Positions 1 through 5,347 are shown, counted from the stretch's first letter. The stretch is DNA of 5,360 nt from an uncultured Eubacteriales bacterium (GCA_900548145.1 URJB01000092.1:1-5360), one strand, 5' to 3'. Numbers and translations: made by a program. Notes: generated from the sequence alone by a model not told the origin.

Positions 1-25
1 GTCGCCGTGCCGCCTGCTTTCTTTG

Positions 26-54
26 GTACTTTCTTTCGCTTCGAAAGAAAGTAC
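26..54. repeat. Long palindrome, 13-bp stem with 3-nt loop (REP-like)
   Basis: Left arm 26-38 (GTACTTTCTTTCG) is the exact reverse complement of right arm 42-54, with loop CTT at 39-41; G25-T55 could add a wobble pair. No T-run follows on either strand, so it does not look like a standard intrinsic terminator. The left arm is preceded by a related CTTTCTTT stretch at 19-24, giving a direct-repeat flavour. It may be an interspersed palindromic element or a processing site at the 3' end of an upstream transcript. Its copy number in the genome cannot be judged from one window. Confidence 0.6.
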
Positions 55-63
55 TTCCCCCCT

Positions 64-102
64 CGGTGCGGCAGCCCCACCGTCCGCGCCGGAGTCGGCG
101 CG
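64..102. repeat. Two further small palindromes next to the 26-54 stem
   Basis: CGGTG at 64-68 pairs with CACCG at 78-82 (9-nt loop), and CGCGCCG at 85-91 pairs with CGGCGCG at 96-102 around a GAGT loop. With the 26-54 stem they make three hairpins in under 80 bases. This resembles composite intergenic palindrome elements more than a single terminator. G+C-rich DNA produces short palindromes easily, so each one alone is weak evidence. Confidence 0.4.
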
Positions 103-273
103 TCAGGCCCCGTATCAGAAAATTGCCTACGGCAAAGATAACGTATAACACCGCCAGAGAATTTTCCTTTTCCCCGCACCACCGCAGCAAATAAACACCC
201 AATGGGACAGCAGAACCGCCATGTGCAAACATTTGCTTACCTTTTTTCCGCGTTTTCTCTCCCAAATCCCCTA
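103..273. other. Gene-free stretch without recognised content
   Basis: I see no credible coding region, tRNA, riboswitch or mobile-element end here. Small symmetric motifs occur (TTGCC-TAC-GGCAA at 123-135; GCAAA-CA-TTTGC at 225-236) but are too short to name. Composition changes from G+C-rich to AT-rich towards the promoter. Confidence 0.5.
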
Positions 274-286
274 TTTAACGAACAAA
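274..286 (+). promoter_or_regulatory. Weak PurBox-like motif upstream of the promoter
   Basis: The 13-mer has core ACGAAC at 278-283 and fits the PurBox consensus AWWWCCGAACWWT at 10 of 13 positions. It faces the strong minus-strand box at 305-317 in the CGAA...TTCG orientation known for paired PurBoxes in Bacillus. The gap between the two cores is 26 nt, whereas the 16-17 nt I recall for Bacillus would be about one helical turn shorter. Its centre lies about 77 bases upstream of the predicted transcription start. On its own it would not be called. Confidence 0.3.
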
Positions 287-304
287 CAAAAAATATCTAA
301 AAAA

Positions 305-317
305 AATGTTCGGATTT
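305..317 (-). promoter_or_regulatory. PurBox, candidate PurR operator (13/13 consensus match)
   Basis: Read on the minus strand, the 13 bases are AAAT-CCGAAC-ATT, which fits the Gram-positive PurR operator consensus AWWWCCGAACWWT at every position. It sits 4 bases upstream of the -35 hexamer, where a bound regulator could block or assist RNA polymerase. PurR of Bacillus and Lactococcus controls purine synthesis and purine salvage or transport genes, which agrees with a BMP/PnrA-type transporter downstream. The match is seen directly. That this organism has a PurR using this site is inferred. Confidence 0.6.
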
Positions 318-321
318 TTAC

Positions 322-350
322 TTTACAAATCCCTTTTTTGGGTGTATGAT
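322..350 (+). promoter_or_regulatory. Sigma-A-type promoter of the transporter operon
   Basis: The -35 hexamer TTTACA (322-327) and -10 hexamer TATGAT (345-350) each match the consensus at 5 of 6 positions and are 17 nt apart, the optimal spacing. The sequence upstream of the -35, around 284-306, is rich in A-runs and could act as an UP element. Transcription would start near 357, giving a leader of about 45 nt, too short for a typical riboswitch. It is the best promoter candidate in the gene-free region and lies directly upstream of the first gene. Confidence 0.75.
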
Positions 351-358
351 AATTCCTG

Positions 359-371
359 TATTCCGAACCTG
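359..371 (+). promoter_or_regulatory. Second PurBox-like motif at the transcription start
   Basis: The core TCCGAAC at 362-368 is the exact reverse complement of GTTCGGA at 308-314, so a 7-bp inverted repeat brackets the promoter, with 54 bases (about five helical turns) between equivalent positions. The full 13-mer fits AWWWCCGAACWWT at 10 of 13 positions, with mismatches in the flanks. A regulator here would cover the first transcribed bases. Confidence is moderate because the flanks are degenerate. Confidence 0.4.
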
Positions 372-387
372 ACTATGAACCAGCTAC

Positions 388-393
388 AGGAGG
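388..393 (+). promoter_or_regulatory. Ribosome binding site AGGAGG that fixes the start of gene 1
   Basis: AGGAGG ends directly against an in-frame ATG at 394, which leaves no spacer for initiation there. The next in-frame ATG at 403 lies 9 nt away, near the optimum, and begins a standard MKKILG signal peptide. The start at 403 is therefore preferred. Confidence 0.85.
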
Positions 394-402
394 ATGAAAC
401 CC

Positions 403-1578
403 ATGAAGAAAATTCTCGGTCTGCTTCTTGCCCTCTGCCTGATCGCCGGCTGCACCAGCGCCTTCGCCGCCGGTATCCCCGTGGAACAGGTCAAAATCGG
501 CTACATCACCATCGGTGATGAAAACGAAGGTTATTCCGCCAACCACCTCAATGGTCTGAAGGAAGCTCAGGCTGCTCTGGGCATCTCCGACGATCAGGTG
601 CTGTGCAAGTACAACGTGCCCGAGACCGAAGACGCCTATGAAGCCGCCATCGACCTGGCGGAGCAGGGCTGCAATATCATTTTCGCCACCAGCTTCGGCC
701 ATGAGAGCTATGTGTTCCAGGCCGCTGCCGAATATCCCAACATTCAGTTCTGCCACGCCACCGGCAACTCCGCGATGAACAGCGAACTGACCAACGTGCA
801 TAACTACTTCTACGCGGTGTACGAATCCCGCTATGTCAGCGGCGTGGTCGCCGGTATGAAGCTGGCTCAGATGATCGAGGACGGCACCATCACTGCTGAA
901 AATGCCAAGATCGGCTACGTGGGCGCTTTCCCCTTCGCCGAAGTGATCTCCGGCTTCACCTCCTTCTTCCTGGGCGCCCGCAGCCAGTGCCCCTCCGTTA
1001 CCATGGAAGTCCGCTACACCAACAGCTGGGGCGATATGGCTCTGGAAAAGGAAACCGCTGAGGCTCTGATCGCTGACGGCTGCGTGCTCATTTCCCAGCA
1101 TGCCGACACCACCGGCGCTCCCTCCGCTTGCGAAGCTGCCGGCGTTCCCTGCGTGGGCTACAACATTTCCATGCTGCCCGTTGCCCCCAACACTGCTCTG
1201 ACCTCCGCTGCCGGCGACTGGGGCGCTTACGTGACCTACGCCGTGAAGTGCCTGATCGACGGGGAAGAAATCGCCCGCGACTGGTGCAAGGGCTACGCCG
1301 AAGGCGCTGTGTACACCACCGAACTGAACGACAGCATCGTGGCCCCCGGCACTGCCGAGAAGGTCGCCGAGCTGGAAGAAGCCTTCAAGGCTGGCACCGT
1401 CAAGGTGTTCGACACTTCCGCCTTCACCGTCAACGGCGAGACCCTGACCTCCTACACCACCGCCTATGGTCTGGAAGGCATCGAAATGGTGTCCGACGGC
1501 GAGTTCCATGAGAGCTCCGTCCGCAGCGCTCCTTATTTCGACATTCTCATTGACGGCATCACCGCTGTTGTGGAATAA
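403..1578 (+). CDS. BMP family ABC transporter substrate-binding protein (PnrA/BmpA-like)
   Basis: This 391-residue extracytoplasmic binding protein is the ligand-capturing part of the importer encoded downstream. Residues 1-16 form a signal peptide (MKK, then a Leu-rich core). A lipobox LIAGC ends at Cys17, the likely lipid-anchored N-terminus, although AFA|AG at 20-24 could also serve signal peptidase I. The BMP fold begins at KIGYITIGD (31-39). Family-like segments follow: IFATSFGHESY (93-103), IGYVGAF (170-176), LISQHAD (229-235) and a closing FDILIDGITAV. The usual GVDxDQ-like segment of PnrA reads GYNIS here, so this is a divergent branch. Length fits the family. It ends in tandem stops TAA-TAG. 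Codon use strongly favours G/C-ending codons, as expected of an abundant protein. A purine nucleoside ligand is inferred from the family and the upstream PurBox, not shown; other BMP ligands are possible. Confidence 0.93.
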   Translation: MKKILGLLLALCLIAGCTSAFAAGIPVEQVKIGYITIGDENEGYSANHLNGLKEAQAALGISDDQVLCKYNVPETEDAYEAAIDLAEQGCNIIFATSFGHESYVFQAAAEYPNIQFCHATGNSAMNSELTNVHNYFYAVYESRYVSGVVAGMKLAQMIEDGTITAENAKIGYVGAFPFAEVISGFTSFFLGARSQCPSVTMEVRYTNSWGDMALEKETAEALIADGCVLISQHADTTGAPSACEAAGVPCVGYNISMLPVAPNTALTSAAGDWGAYVTYAVKCLIDGEEIARDWCKGYAEGAVYTTELNDSIVAPGTAEKVAELEEAFKAGTVKVFDTSAFTVNGETLTSYTTAYGLEGIEMVSDGEFHESSVRSAPYFDILIDGITAVVE

Positions 1579-1580
1579 TA

Positions 1581-1629
1581 GAAACCGTTCCACCGCAGTC
1601 CCCGGACGCGGTTTCGGGGCTGCGGCTGG
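1581..1629 (+). other. Intergenic hairpin with possible pseudoknot
   Basis: After the stop codons, CCGCAG (1593-1598) and CCCCG (1600-1604) pair with CGGGG (1615-1619) and CTGCGG (1620-1625), leaving T1599 bulged. CCA at 1590-1592 can extend the stem with TGG at 1627-1629 across bulged C1626. GAAACCG at 1581-1587 is exactly complementary to CGGTTTC at 1609-1615, which covers most of the loop, so an upstream loop-pairing pseudoknot or an alternative fold is possible. It may protect the 3' end of the binding-protein mRNA or take part in attenuation. Confidence 0.5.
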
Positions 1630-1632
1630 TCT

Positions 1633-1671
1633 AAAGCCGCCGGAGGGTCTATCAGCCCTCCGGCGCGCTTT
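1633..1671 (+). terminator. Intrinsic terminator-like hairpin between genes 1 and 2 (probably leaky)
   Basis: AAAGC (1633-1637) plus CGCCGGAGGG (1638-1647) pair with CCCTCCGGCG (1656-1665) plus GCTTT (1667-1671), with one bulged C at 1666 and an 8-nt loop. This is 15 base pairs with a very strong G+C core. The following tract TTTGTTGT is T-rich but interrupted, so termination is probably partial. No good promoter is visible between the hairpin and the ATPase gene, so the downstream genes likely depend on read-through. This would give excess binding protein over membrane components, a common arrangement in such operons. Confidence 0.7.
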
Positions 1672-1701
1672 GTTGTATGATGGAATCAGGACATGGATTG
1701 C

Positions 1702-1707
1702 GGAGGG
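1702..1707 (+). promoter_or_regulatory. Ribosome binding site GGAGGG that fixes the start of gene 2
   Basis: GGAGGG is followed after 6 nt by an in-frame TTG at 1714. The longer reading frame from ATG 1693 has only AGGA one base upstream and would translate this Shine-Dalgarno as Cys-Gly-Gly. The TTG start is therefore favoured, though less certainly than the start of gene 1, because TTG is a rarer initiator. Confidence 0.65.
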
Positions 1708-1713
1708 ATCGAA

Positions 1714-3264
1714 TTGCAGCCAAACGACGTGTTGATCGAAATGCGCGGCATCACCAAGCATTTCGGCTCGGTGGTCGCCAATGAAAACGTGAATCTGACC
1801 GTGCGCCGGGGCGAGATTCTCAGCGTGCTGGGCGAAAACGGCAGCGGCAAAACGTCGCTGATGAACATGCTGGCCGGGATCTACTTCCCGGACGCCGGGC
1901 ACATCTACATGAACGGTCAGGAAGTGGTCATCCGTTCGCCCAAGGATGCTTTCGCTCTGGGCATCGGCATGATCCATCAGCATTTCAAGCTGGTGGATGT
2001 GCTTACCGCAGCCGAAAACATCATTCTGGGTCTGCCCGGCCCTTTGAAGTTGGACATGAAGAAGGTCACGAAGGAAATTCGTGATCTGGCGGAAAAGTAC
2101 GGCTTCGAGCTGGATCCCGAGCGCAAAATCTATGAAATGAGCGTGTCCCAGAAGCAGACGGTGGAGATCGTCAAGATGCTTTACCGCGGAGCCAACGTGC
2201 TCATTCTGGACGAACCCACCGCCGTTCTGACCCCTCAGGAGACGGAAAAGCTGTTTCAGGTGCTGCGTAACATGCGCGATCAGGGGCACTCCATCCTGAT
2301 CATTACCCACAAACTCAACGAAGTGCTCAGCCTGAGCGACCGCGTGGCCGTGCTGCGCAAGGGCGAATCCATCGGCACGGTGGACACGAAGGATGCGACA
2401 GAGCGCAGCCTGACCGAAATGATGGTGGGCAAGAAGGTCGAGCTGGACATCGAACGTCCCGATCCCGTCGATCCCATCATGAAGCTGAAGCTGACCAACG
2501 TCAACGCCGTGGATCACGAAGGCCGCCCTGTGCTGTCGAACATCGAGTTCGAAGCCTTCACCGGCGAAATTTTGGGCATTGCGGGCATTGCGGGCAGCGG
2601 TCAGAAGGAACTGCTGGAGGCCATCGCGGGTCTGCAGCCCCTGACCAGTGGCCGCATCCAGTACCGCAACCGCAAGGGCCACATCAAGGAACTGACCGAA
2701 ATGAGCGCGCAGGAGATCCGCGAGATCGGCATCCGGCTGGCCTTCGTGCCCGAGGACCGTCTGGGCATGGGGCTGGTCTCCTCCATGGGCATGACGGACA
2801 ACATGATGCTCCGCTCCTACCGCCACGGCCACGGCTTTTTCTCCGAGCGCAAGCAGCCCCGGGAGCTGGCCGAGACCATCATGAAGGAGCTGGAGGTGGT
2901 CACCCCCAGCGTGGAATGGCCCGTAGGCCGCATGAGCGGCGGCAACGTGCAGAAGGTGCTGGTAGGCCGTGAGATTTCCTCTTCTCCGCAGGTGCTGATG
3001 GTGGCCTATCCCGTCCGCGGACTGGACATCAACTCCTCCTATACGATCTATCACCTGCTCAACGAGCAGAAAAAGAAGGGGTCCGCCGTTATCTGCGTGG
3101 GCGAGGATCTGGACGTGCTGCTGGCCCTGTGCGACCGCATTCTGGTGCTGGCTGACGGCAAGATCAGCGGCATTGTAGACGCGCGCACCGCCACCAAGGA
3201 GGACGTGGGTCTGCTGATGACCAACCACGGCTATCGCGAAGCGGACAAGGAGGCGGAAGCATGA
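1714..3264 (+). CDS. BMP-type ABC transporter ATP-binding protein with two fused nucleotide-binding domains
   Basis: This cytoplasmic ATPase powers the importer. From TTG 1714 it has 516 residues (523 from ATG 1693), usual for the family (NupO, RbsA-like double ATPases). NBD1 (about 5-225) has Walker A GENGSGKT (40-47), a Q-loop in MIHQHFKL, signature MSVSQ (142-146), Walker B LILDEP with Asp166 and Glu167, D-loop AVLT and switch His199. NBD2 (about 250-495) has a degenerate Walker A GIAGSGQK (291-298, Gln297 where Lys is expected), an intact signature MSGGN (407-411), a Walker B position reading VAYPVRGLD (Ala431-Tyr432 replace Asp-Glu) and Glu464 at the switch-His position. The one competent site would combine the NBD1 Walker motifs with the NBD2 signature. 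The stop overlaps the permease start (ATGA). Function as importer ATPase is secure; the substrate is not. Confidence 0.94.
   Translation: MQPNDVLIEMRGITKHFGSVVANENVNLTVRRGEILSVLGENGSGKTSLMNMLAGIYFPDAGHIYMNGQEVVIRSPKDAFALGIGMIHQHFKLVDVLTAAENIILGLPGPLKLDMKKVTKEIRDLAEKYGFELDPERKIYEMSVSQKQTVEIVKMLYRGANVLILDEPTAVLTPQETEKLFQVLRNMRDQGHSILIITHKLNEVLSLSDRVAVLRKGESIGTVDTKDATERSLTEMMVGKKVELDIERPDPVDPIMKLKLTNVNAVDHEGRPVLSNIEFEAFTGEILGIAGIAGSGQKELLEAIAGLQPLTSGRIQYRNRKGHIKELTEMSAQEIREIGIRLAFVPEDRLGMGLVSSMGMTDNMMLRSYRHGHGFFSERKQPRELAETIMKELEVVTPSVEWPVGRMSGGNVQKVLVGREISSSPQVLMVAYPVRGLDINSSYTIYHLLNEQKKKGSAVICVGEDLDVLLALCDRILVLADGKISGIVDARTATKEDVGLLMTNHGYREADKEAEA
3247..3253 (+). promoter_or_regulatory. Ribosome binding site AAGGAGG inside the end of the ATPase gene
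   Basis: AAGGAGG lies 7 nt before ATG 3261, whose last two bases begin the ATPase stop in the ATGA overlap at 3261-3264. A strong site inside the preceding reading frame plus a 4-base overlap is the classical arrangement for translational coupling, keeping ATPase and permease amounts in step. Confidence 0.85.
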
Positions 3265-4367
3265 GTCAGGTATCCACCAAAGAACCCCTGTTTCATATCG
3301 TCAAGCGGGAGGGCGTGACCTTCGTCCGTGCGTCGCTGATCCGTCTGGTTGCCATTTTGCTGGCGCTGGTGGTCTGCGCGTTCGTCATTATGGGCATGAC
3401 GGGCATGAATCCCCTGAGCGTATACGCCGGGATCTGGAGCGGCGCGGTAGGCACGGCCCGGCGCACCTGGGTCACCCTGCGGGACTCGGCCATTCTTCTG
3501 TGCATCGGCTTTGCGGTGCTGCCCGCCTTCCGGATGCGCTTCTGGAACATCGGCGCCGAAGGGCAGGTGCTGGTGGGGGCCATGGCCACCGCCGCCGTGA
3601 TGATCTACGGTGCCGACCTTCCCAGCTGGACGCTGTACGCCCTCTGCCCCATTGCCGGAATCGCGGCGGGCAGTCTGTGGGGCATGATTCCCGCGTTTTT
3701 CAAGGCCCATTGGAACACCAATGAGACCCTTTTCACCCTGATGCTCAACTACATCGCCATGCAGCTGGTGTCCTTCGCCATCGTCTACTGGGAGACCCCC
3801 AAGGGTTCCAACCACGTGGGCCTAATCAACAACCAGACCAAGGCCGGCTGGCTGCCCTCCATCGGCGGCAACGGCTACCTGCTGCCCATCATCATCGTGA
3901 TGGTGCTGATGGTGCTGATGTACCTGTACATGAACTACTCCAAGCAGGGCTATGAGATCGCCGTGGTAGGCGAAAGCGAAAACACCGCCCACTACGCCGG
4001 TATCAACGTCAAGCGGGTCATCATCCGCACCATGGCCATTTCCGGCGGCATCGGCGGTCTGGCGGGCTATCTGCTGGCCAGCGGCGTGGGCCACACCATT
4101 TCCACCGGGCTGGCAGGCGGGCGCGGCTTCACGGCCATCATCGTGGCGTGGCTGGGCAAGCTGAATCCCTTTGCCATGGTCTTTGTGGCCTTCTTCCTGG
4201 TCTTTATGGAAAAGGGCGCGGGGCAGATCGCTACCCAGTTCAACCTGAACGAAAACGCCAGCGACATCATCACAGGCATCATCCTGTTCTTCATTTTGGG
4301 CTGTGAGTTCTTCATCCACTATCAGGTGGAGCTGCGCAAGCGGGAAAAGGAGGCGGCGAAGGCGTGA
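3261..4367 (+). CDS. BMP-type ABC transporter permease 1 (BPD_transp_2 family)
   Basis: This 368-residue integral membrane protein is one half of the translocation pore, related to NupP-type permeases. A polar N-terminal tail precedes TM1 (about 29-49). Further hydrophobic segments bring the total to roughly 8-10, including about 76-90, 103-117, 123-146, 157-175, 206-225, 257-275 and 335-355. Family markers are WNIGAEGQ (95-102), the NETLFTLMLNYIA segment, and the cytoplasmic loop VVGESENTAHYAGIN (about 235-249), which contacts the ATPase in related importers. Unlike the shorter permease 2, it has the extended N-terminal region typical of the first permease in these operons. The C-terminus is charged (KREKEAAKA), and its stop overlaps the next start in GTGA. 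Confidence 0.93.
   Translation: MSQVSTKEPLFHIVKREGVTFVRASLIRLVAILLALVVCAFVIMGMTGMNPLSVYAGIWSGAVGTARRTWVTLRDSAILLCIGFAVLPAFRMRFWNIGAEGQVLVGAMATAAVMIYGADLPSWTLYALCPIAGIAAGSLWGMIPAFFKAHWNTNETLFTLMLNYIAMQLVSFAIVYWETPKGSNHVGLINNQTKAGWLPSIGGNGYLLPIIIVMVLMVLMYLYMNYSKQGYEIAVVGESENTAHYAGINVKRVIIRTMAISGGIGGLAGYLLASGVGHTISTGLAGGRGFTAIIVAWLGKLNPFAMVFVAFFLVFMEKGAGQIATQFNLNENASDIITGIILFFILGCEFFIHYQVELRKREKEAAKA
4348..4353 (+). promoter_or_regulatory. Ribosome binding site AGGAGG inside the end of permease 1
   Basis: AGGAGG lies 10 nt before GTG 4364, within the last codons of permease 1. It supports the GTG start and translational coupling across the GTGA overlap at 4364-4367. The surrounding bases closely resemble those at the previous junction (AAGGAGGCGG in both). 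Confidence 0.75.
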
Positions 4368-5347
4368 GCATCATCATCGTATTTCTGCAAAAGGCCATTG
4401 CGCAGGGCATCGCCATTCTCTACGGAGCCAACGGCGAAATTCTGACGGAAAAAACCGGCAACCTGAATCTGGGCGTTCCCGGCATGATGTACATGGGCGG
4501 CGTTGCCGGGCTGATCGGCGCGTTCCTTTATGAAAACAGCGCGGCGACCCCCTCTCCCATCGTGGGAATGCTGATCGCGCTGATCTGCGCGCTGGTCTGC
4601 TCCGGGCTGGGCGCACTGCTCTACAGCATTTTGACCATTTCTCTGCGGGCGAATCAGAACGTGACCGGCTTGGCGCTGACCACCTTCGGCATGGGCTTCG
4701 GCAACTTCTTCGGCGGCTCCCTGTCCAAGCTGGCGGGCGGCGTAGGCCAGATCTCCACCAAGGTCACGGCCAGCGCTTTCCGGGCGAAGATTCCCTTTCT
4801 CAGCAATCTGCCCGTCGTGGGCGAATTGCTGTTCAGCTACGGCTTCCTGACCTACTTCGCCATCATTGCCACCATCATCCTCAGCTGGATGATCTACCGT
4901 ACCCGGGTGGGCTTAAATCTCCGGGCGGTAGGCGAGAATCCCGGCACGGCGGATGCGGCGGGCATCAACGTTCCTCTTTACAAGTATCTTTCCACCTGCA
5001 TCGGCGGGATGCTGGCCGGTCTGGGCGGCCTGTACTTCGTCATGGAGTACACCGGCGGCACCTGGGTAAACAACGGTTTCGGCGACCGCGGCTGGCTTGC
5101 CATCGCGTTGGTGATCTTCGCCCGCTGGCGGCCCCTGAGCGCCATCTGGGGCAGCATGTTATTCGGCGGCCTGTACATTCTCTATCTCTACGTTCCCGGT
5201 CTGGACCGGAGTATGCAGGAGATCTTCAAGGCGCTCCCCTATCTGGTCACGATCATTGTTCTGGTGCTGACCAGTCTACGCAAGAAGCGGGAAGACCAGC
5301 CCCCGGCCGGTCTGGGCAACGCCTACTTCCGCGAAAGCAGGGGCTAG
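4364..5347 (+). CDS. BMP-type ABC transporter permease 2 (BPD_transp_2 family)
   Basis: This 327-residue membrane protein is the second half of the translocation pore, related to NupQ-type permeases, and is expected to pair with permease 1. It starts at GTG. Family markers in order are EKTGNLNLGVPGMM (29-42, the counterpart of the NIGAEGQ region), RANQNVTGLALT (95-106) and the ATPase-contacting loop RAVGENPGTADAAGIN (187-202). Strong hydrophobic segments lie at about 44-56, 66-92, 161-178, 208-226, 243-252, 258-275 and 288-304. The C-terminal tail is charged and probably cytoplasmic (SLRKKREDQ). Length is normal. The TAG stop at 5345-5347 leaves 13 bases in the window, so whether the operon continues, for example into a nucleoside-catabolic enzyme, is not visible. 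Confidence 0.93.
   Translation: MSIIIVFLQKAIAQGIAILYGANGEILTEKTGNLNLGVPGMMYMGGVAGLIGAFLYENSAATPSPIVGMLIALICALVCSGLGALLYSILTISLRANQNVTGLALTTFGMGFGNFFGGSLSKLAGGVGQISTKVTASAFRAKIPFLSNLPVVGELLFSYGFLTYFAIIATIILSWMIYRTRVGLNLRAVGENPGTADAAGINVPLYKYLSTCIGGMLAGLGGLYFVMEYTGGTWVNNGFGDRGWLAIALVIFARWRPLSAIWGSMLFGGLYILYLYVPGLDRSMQEIFKALPYLVTIIVLVLTSLRKKREDQPPAGLGNAYFRESRG

Larger units (their letters stand above)
403..5347 (+). other. Operon: binding protein - double ATPase - permease - permease
   Basis: Gene order matches the B. subtilis nupNOPQ and L. lactis bmpA-nupABC nucleoside uptake systems. Spacing is 135 bases (with hairpins), then two 4-base overlaps. All parts of an importer are present and intact. 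Family membership is established from motifs; purine nucleoside specificity is inferred. Confidence 0.85.

Noticed and set aside
224..237. Possible catabolite-response (cre-like) site around TGCAAACATTTGCT
   Set aside because: The central CG of the cre consensus is missing, several other positions disagree, and it lies about 125 bases upstream of the predicted start.
260..300. Divergent promoter reading left from the AT-rich region
   Set aside because: No well-spaced -35/-10 pair is visible on the minus strand and no minus-strand gene follows in 1-260.
357..402. Purine riboswitch in the leader
   Set aside because: The predicted leader is only about 45 nt and I see none of the conserved three-way junction elements of the purine aptamer.
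306..518. Small plus-strand frame starting in the promoter
   Set aside because: It begins upstream of the predicted transcription start, has no ribosome site, and runs out of frame into the binding-protein gene as an Arg/His-rich shadow.
1672..1701. Separate promoter for the ATPase and permease genes
   Set aside because: TTGTATGATGG contains a -10-like TATGAT (1676-1681), but no reasonable -35 lies 16-18 bases upstream, where the G+C-rich terminator stem sits.
373..3228. Very long open frame (951 codons) on the minus strand across genes 1 and 2
   Set aside because: It is in exact codon register with both sense genes, so its stops would be sense TTA, CTA or TCA codons, which these G+C-biased genes avoid. 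The translation is rich in His, Gln, Gly and Ala without recognisable domains, and the sense strand is clearly coding with motifs, ribosome sites and a promoter.
3231..4319. Two minus-strand open frames under permease 1
   Set aside because: They are also in codon register with the sense gene and are separated only by a rare CTA Leu codon at 3822-3824. They are antisense shadows.
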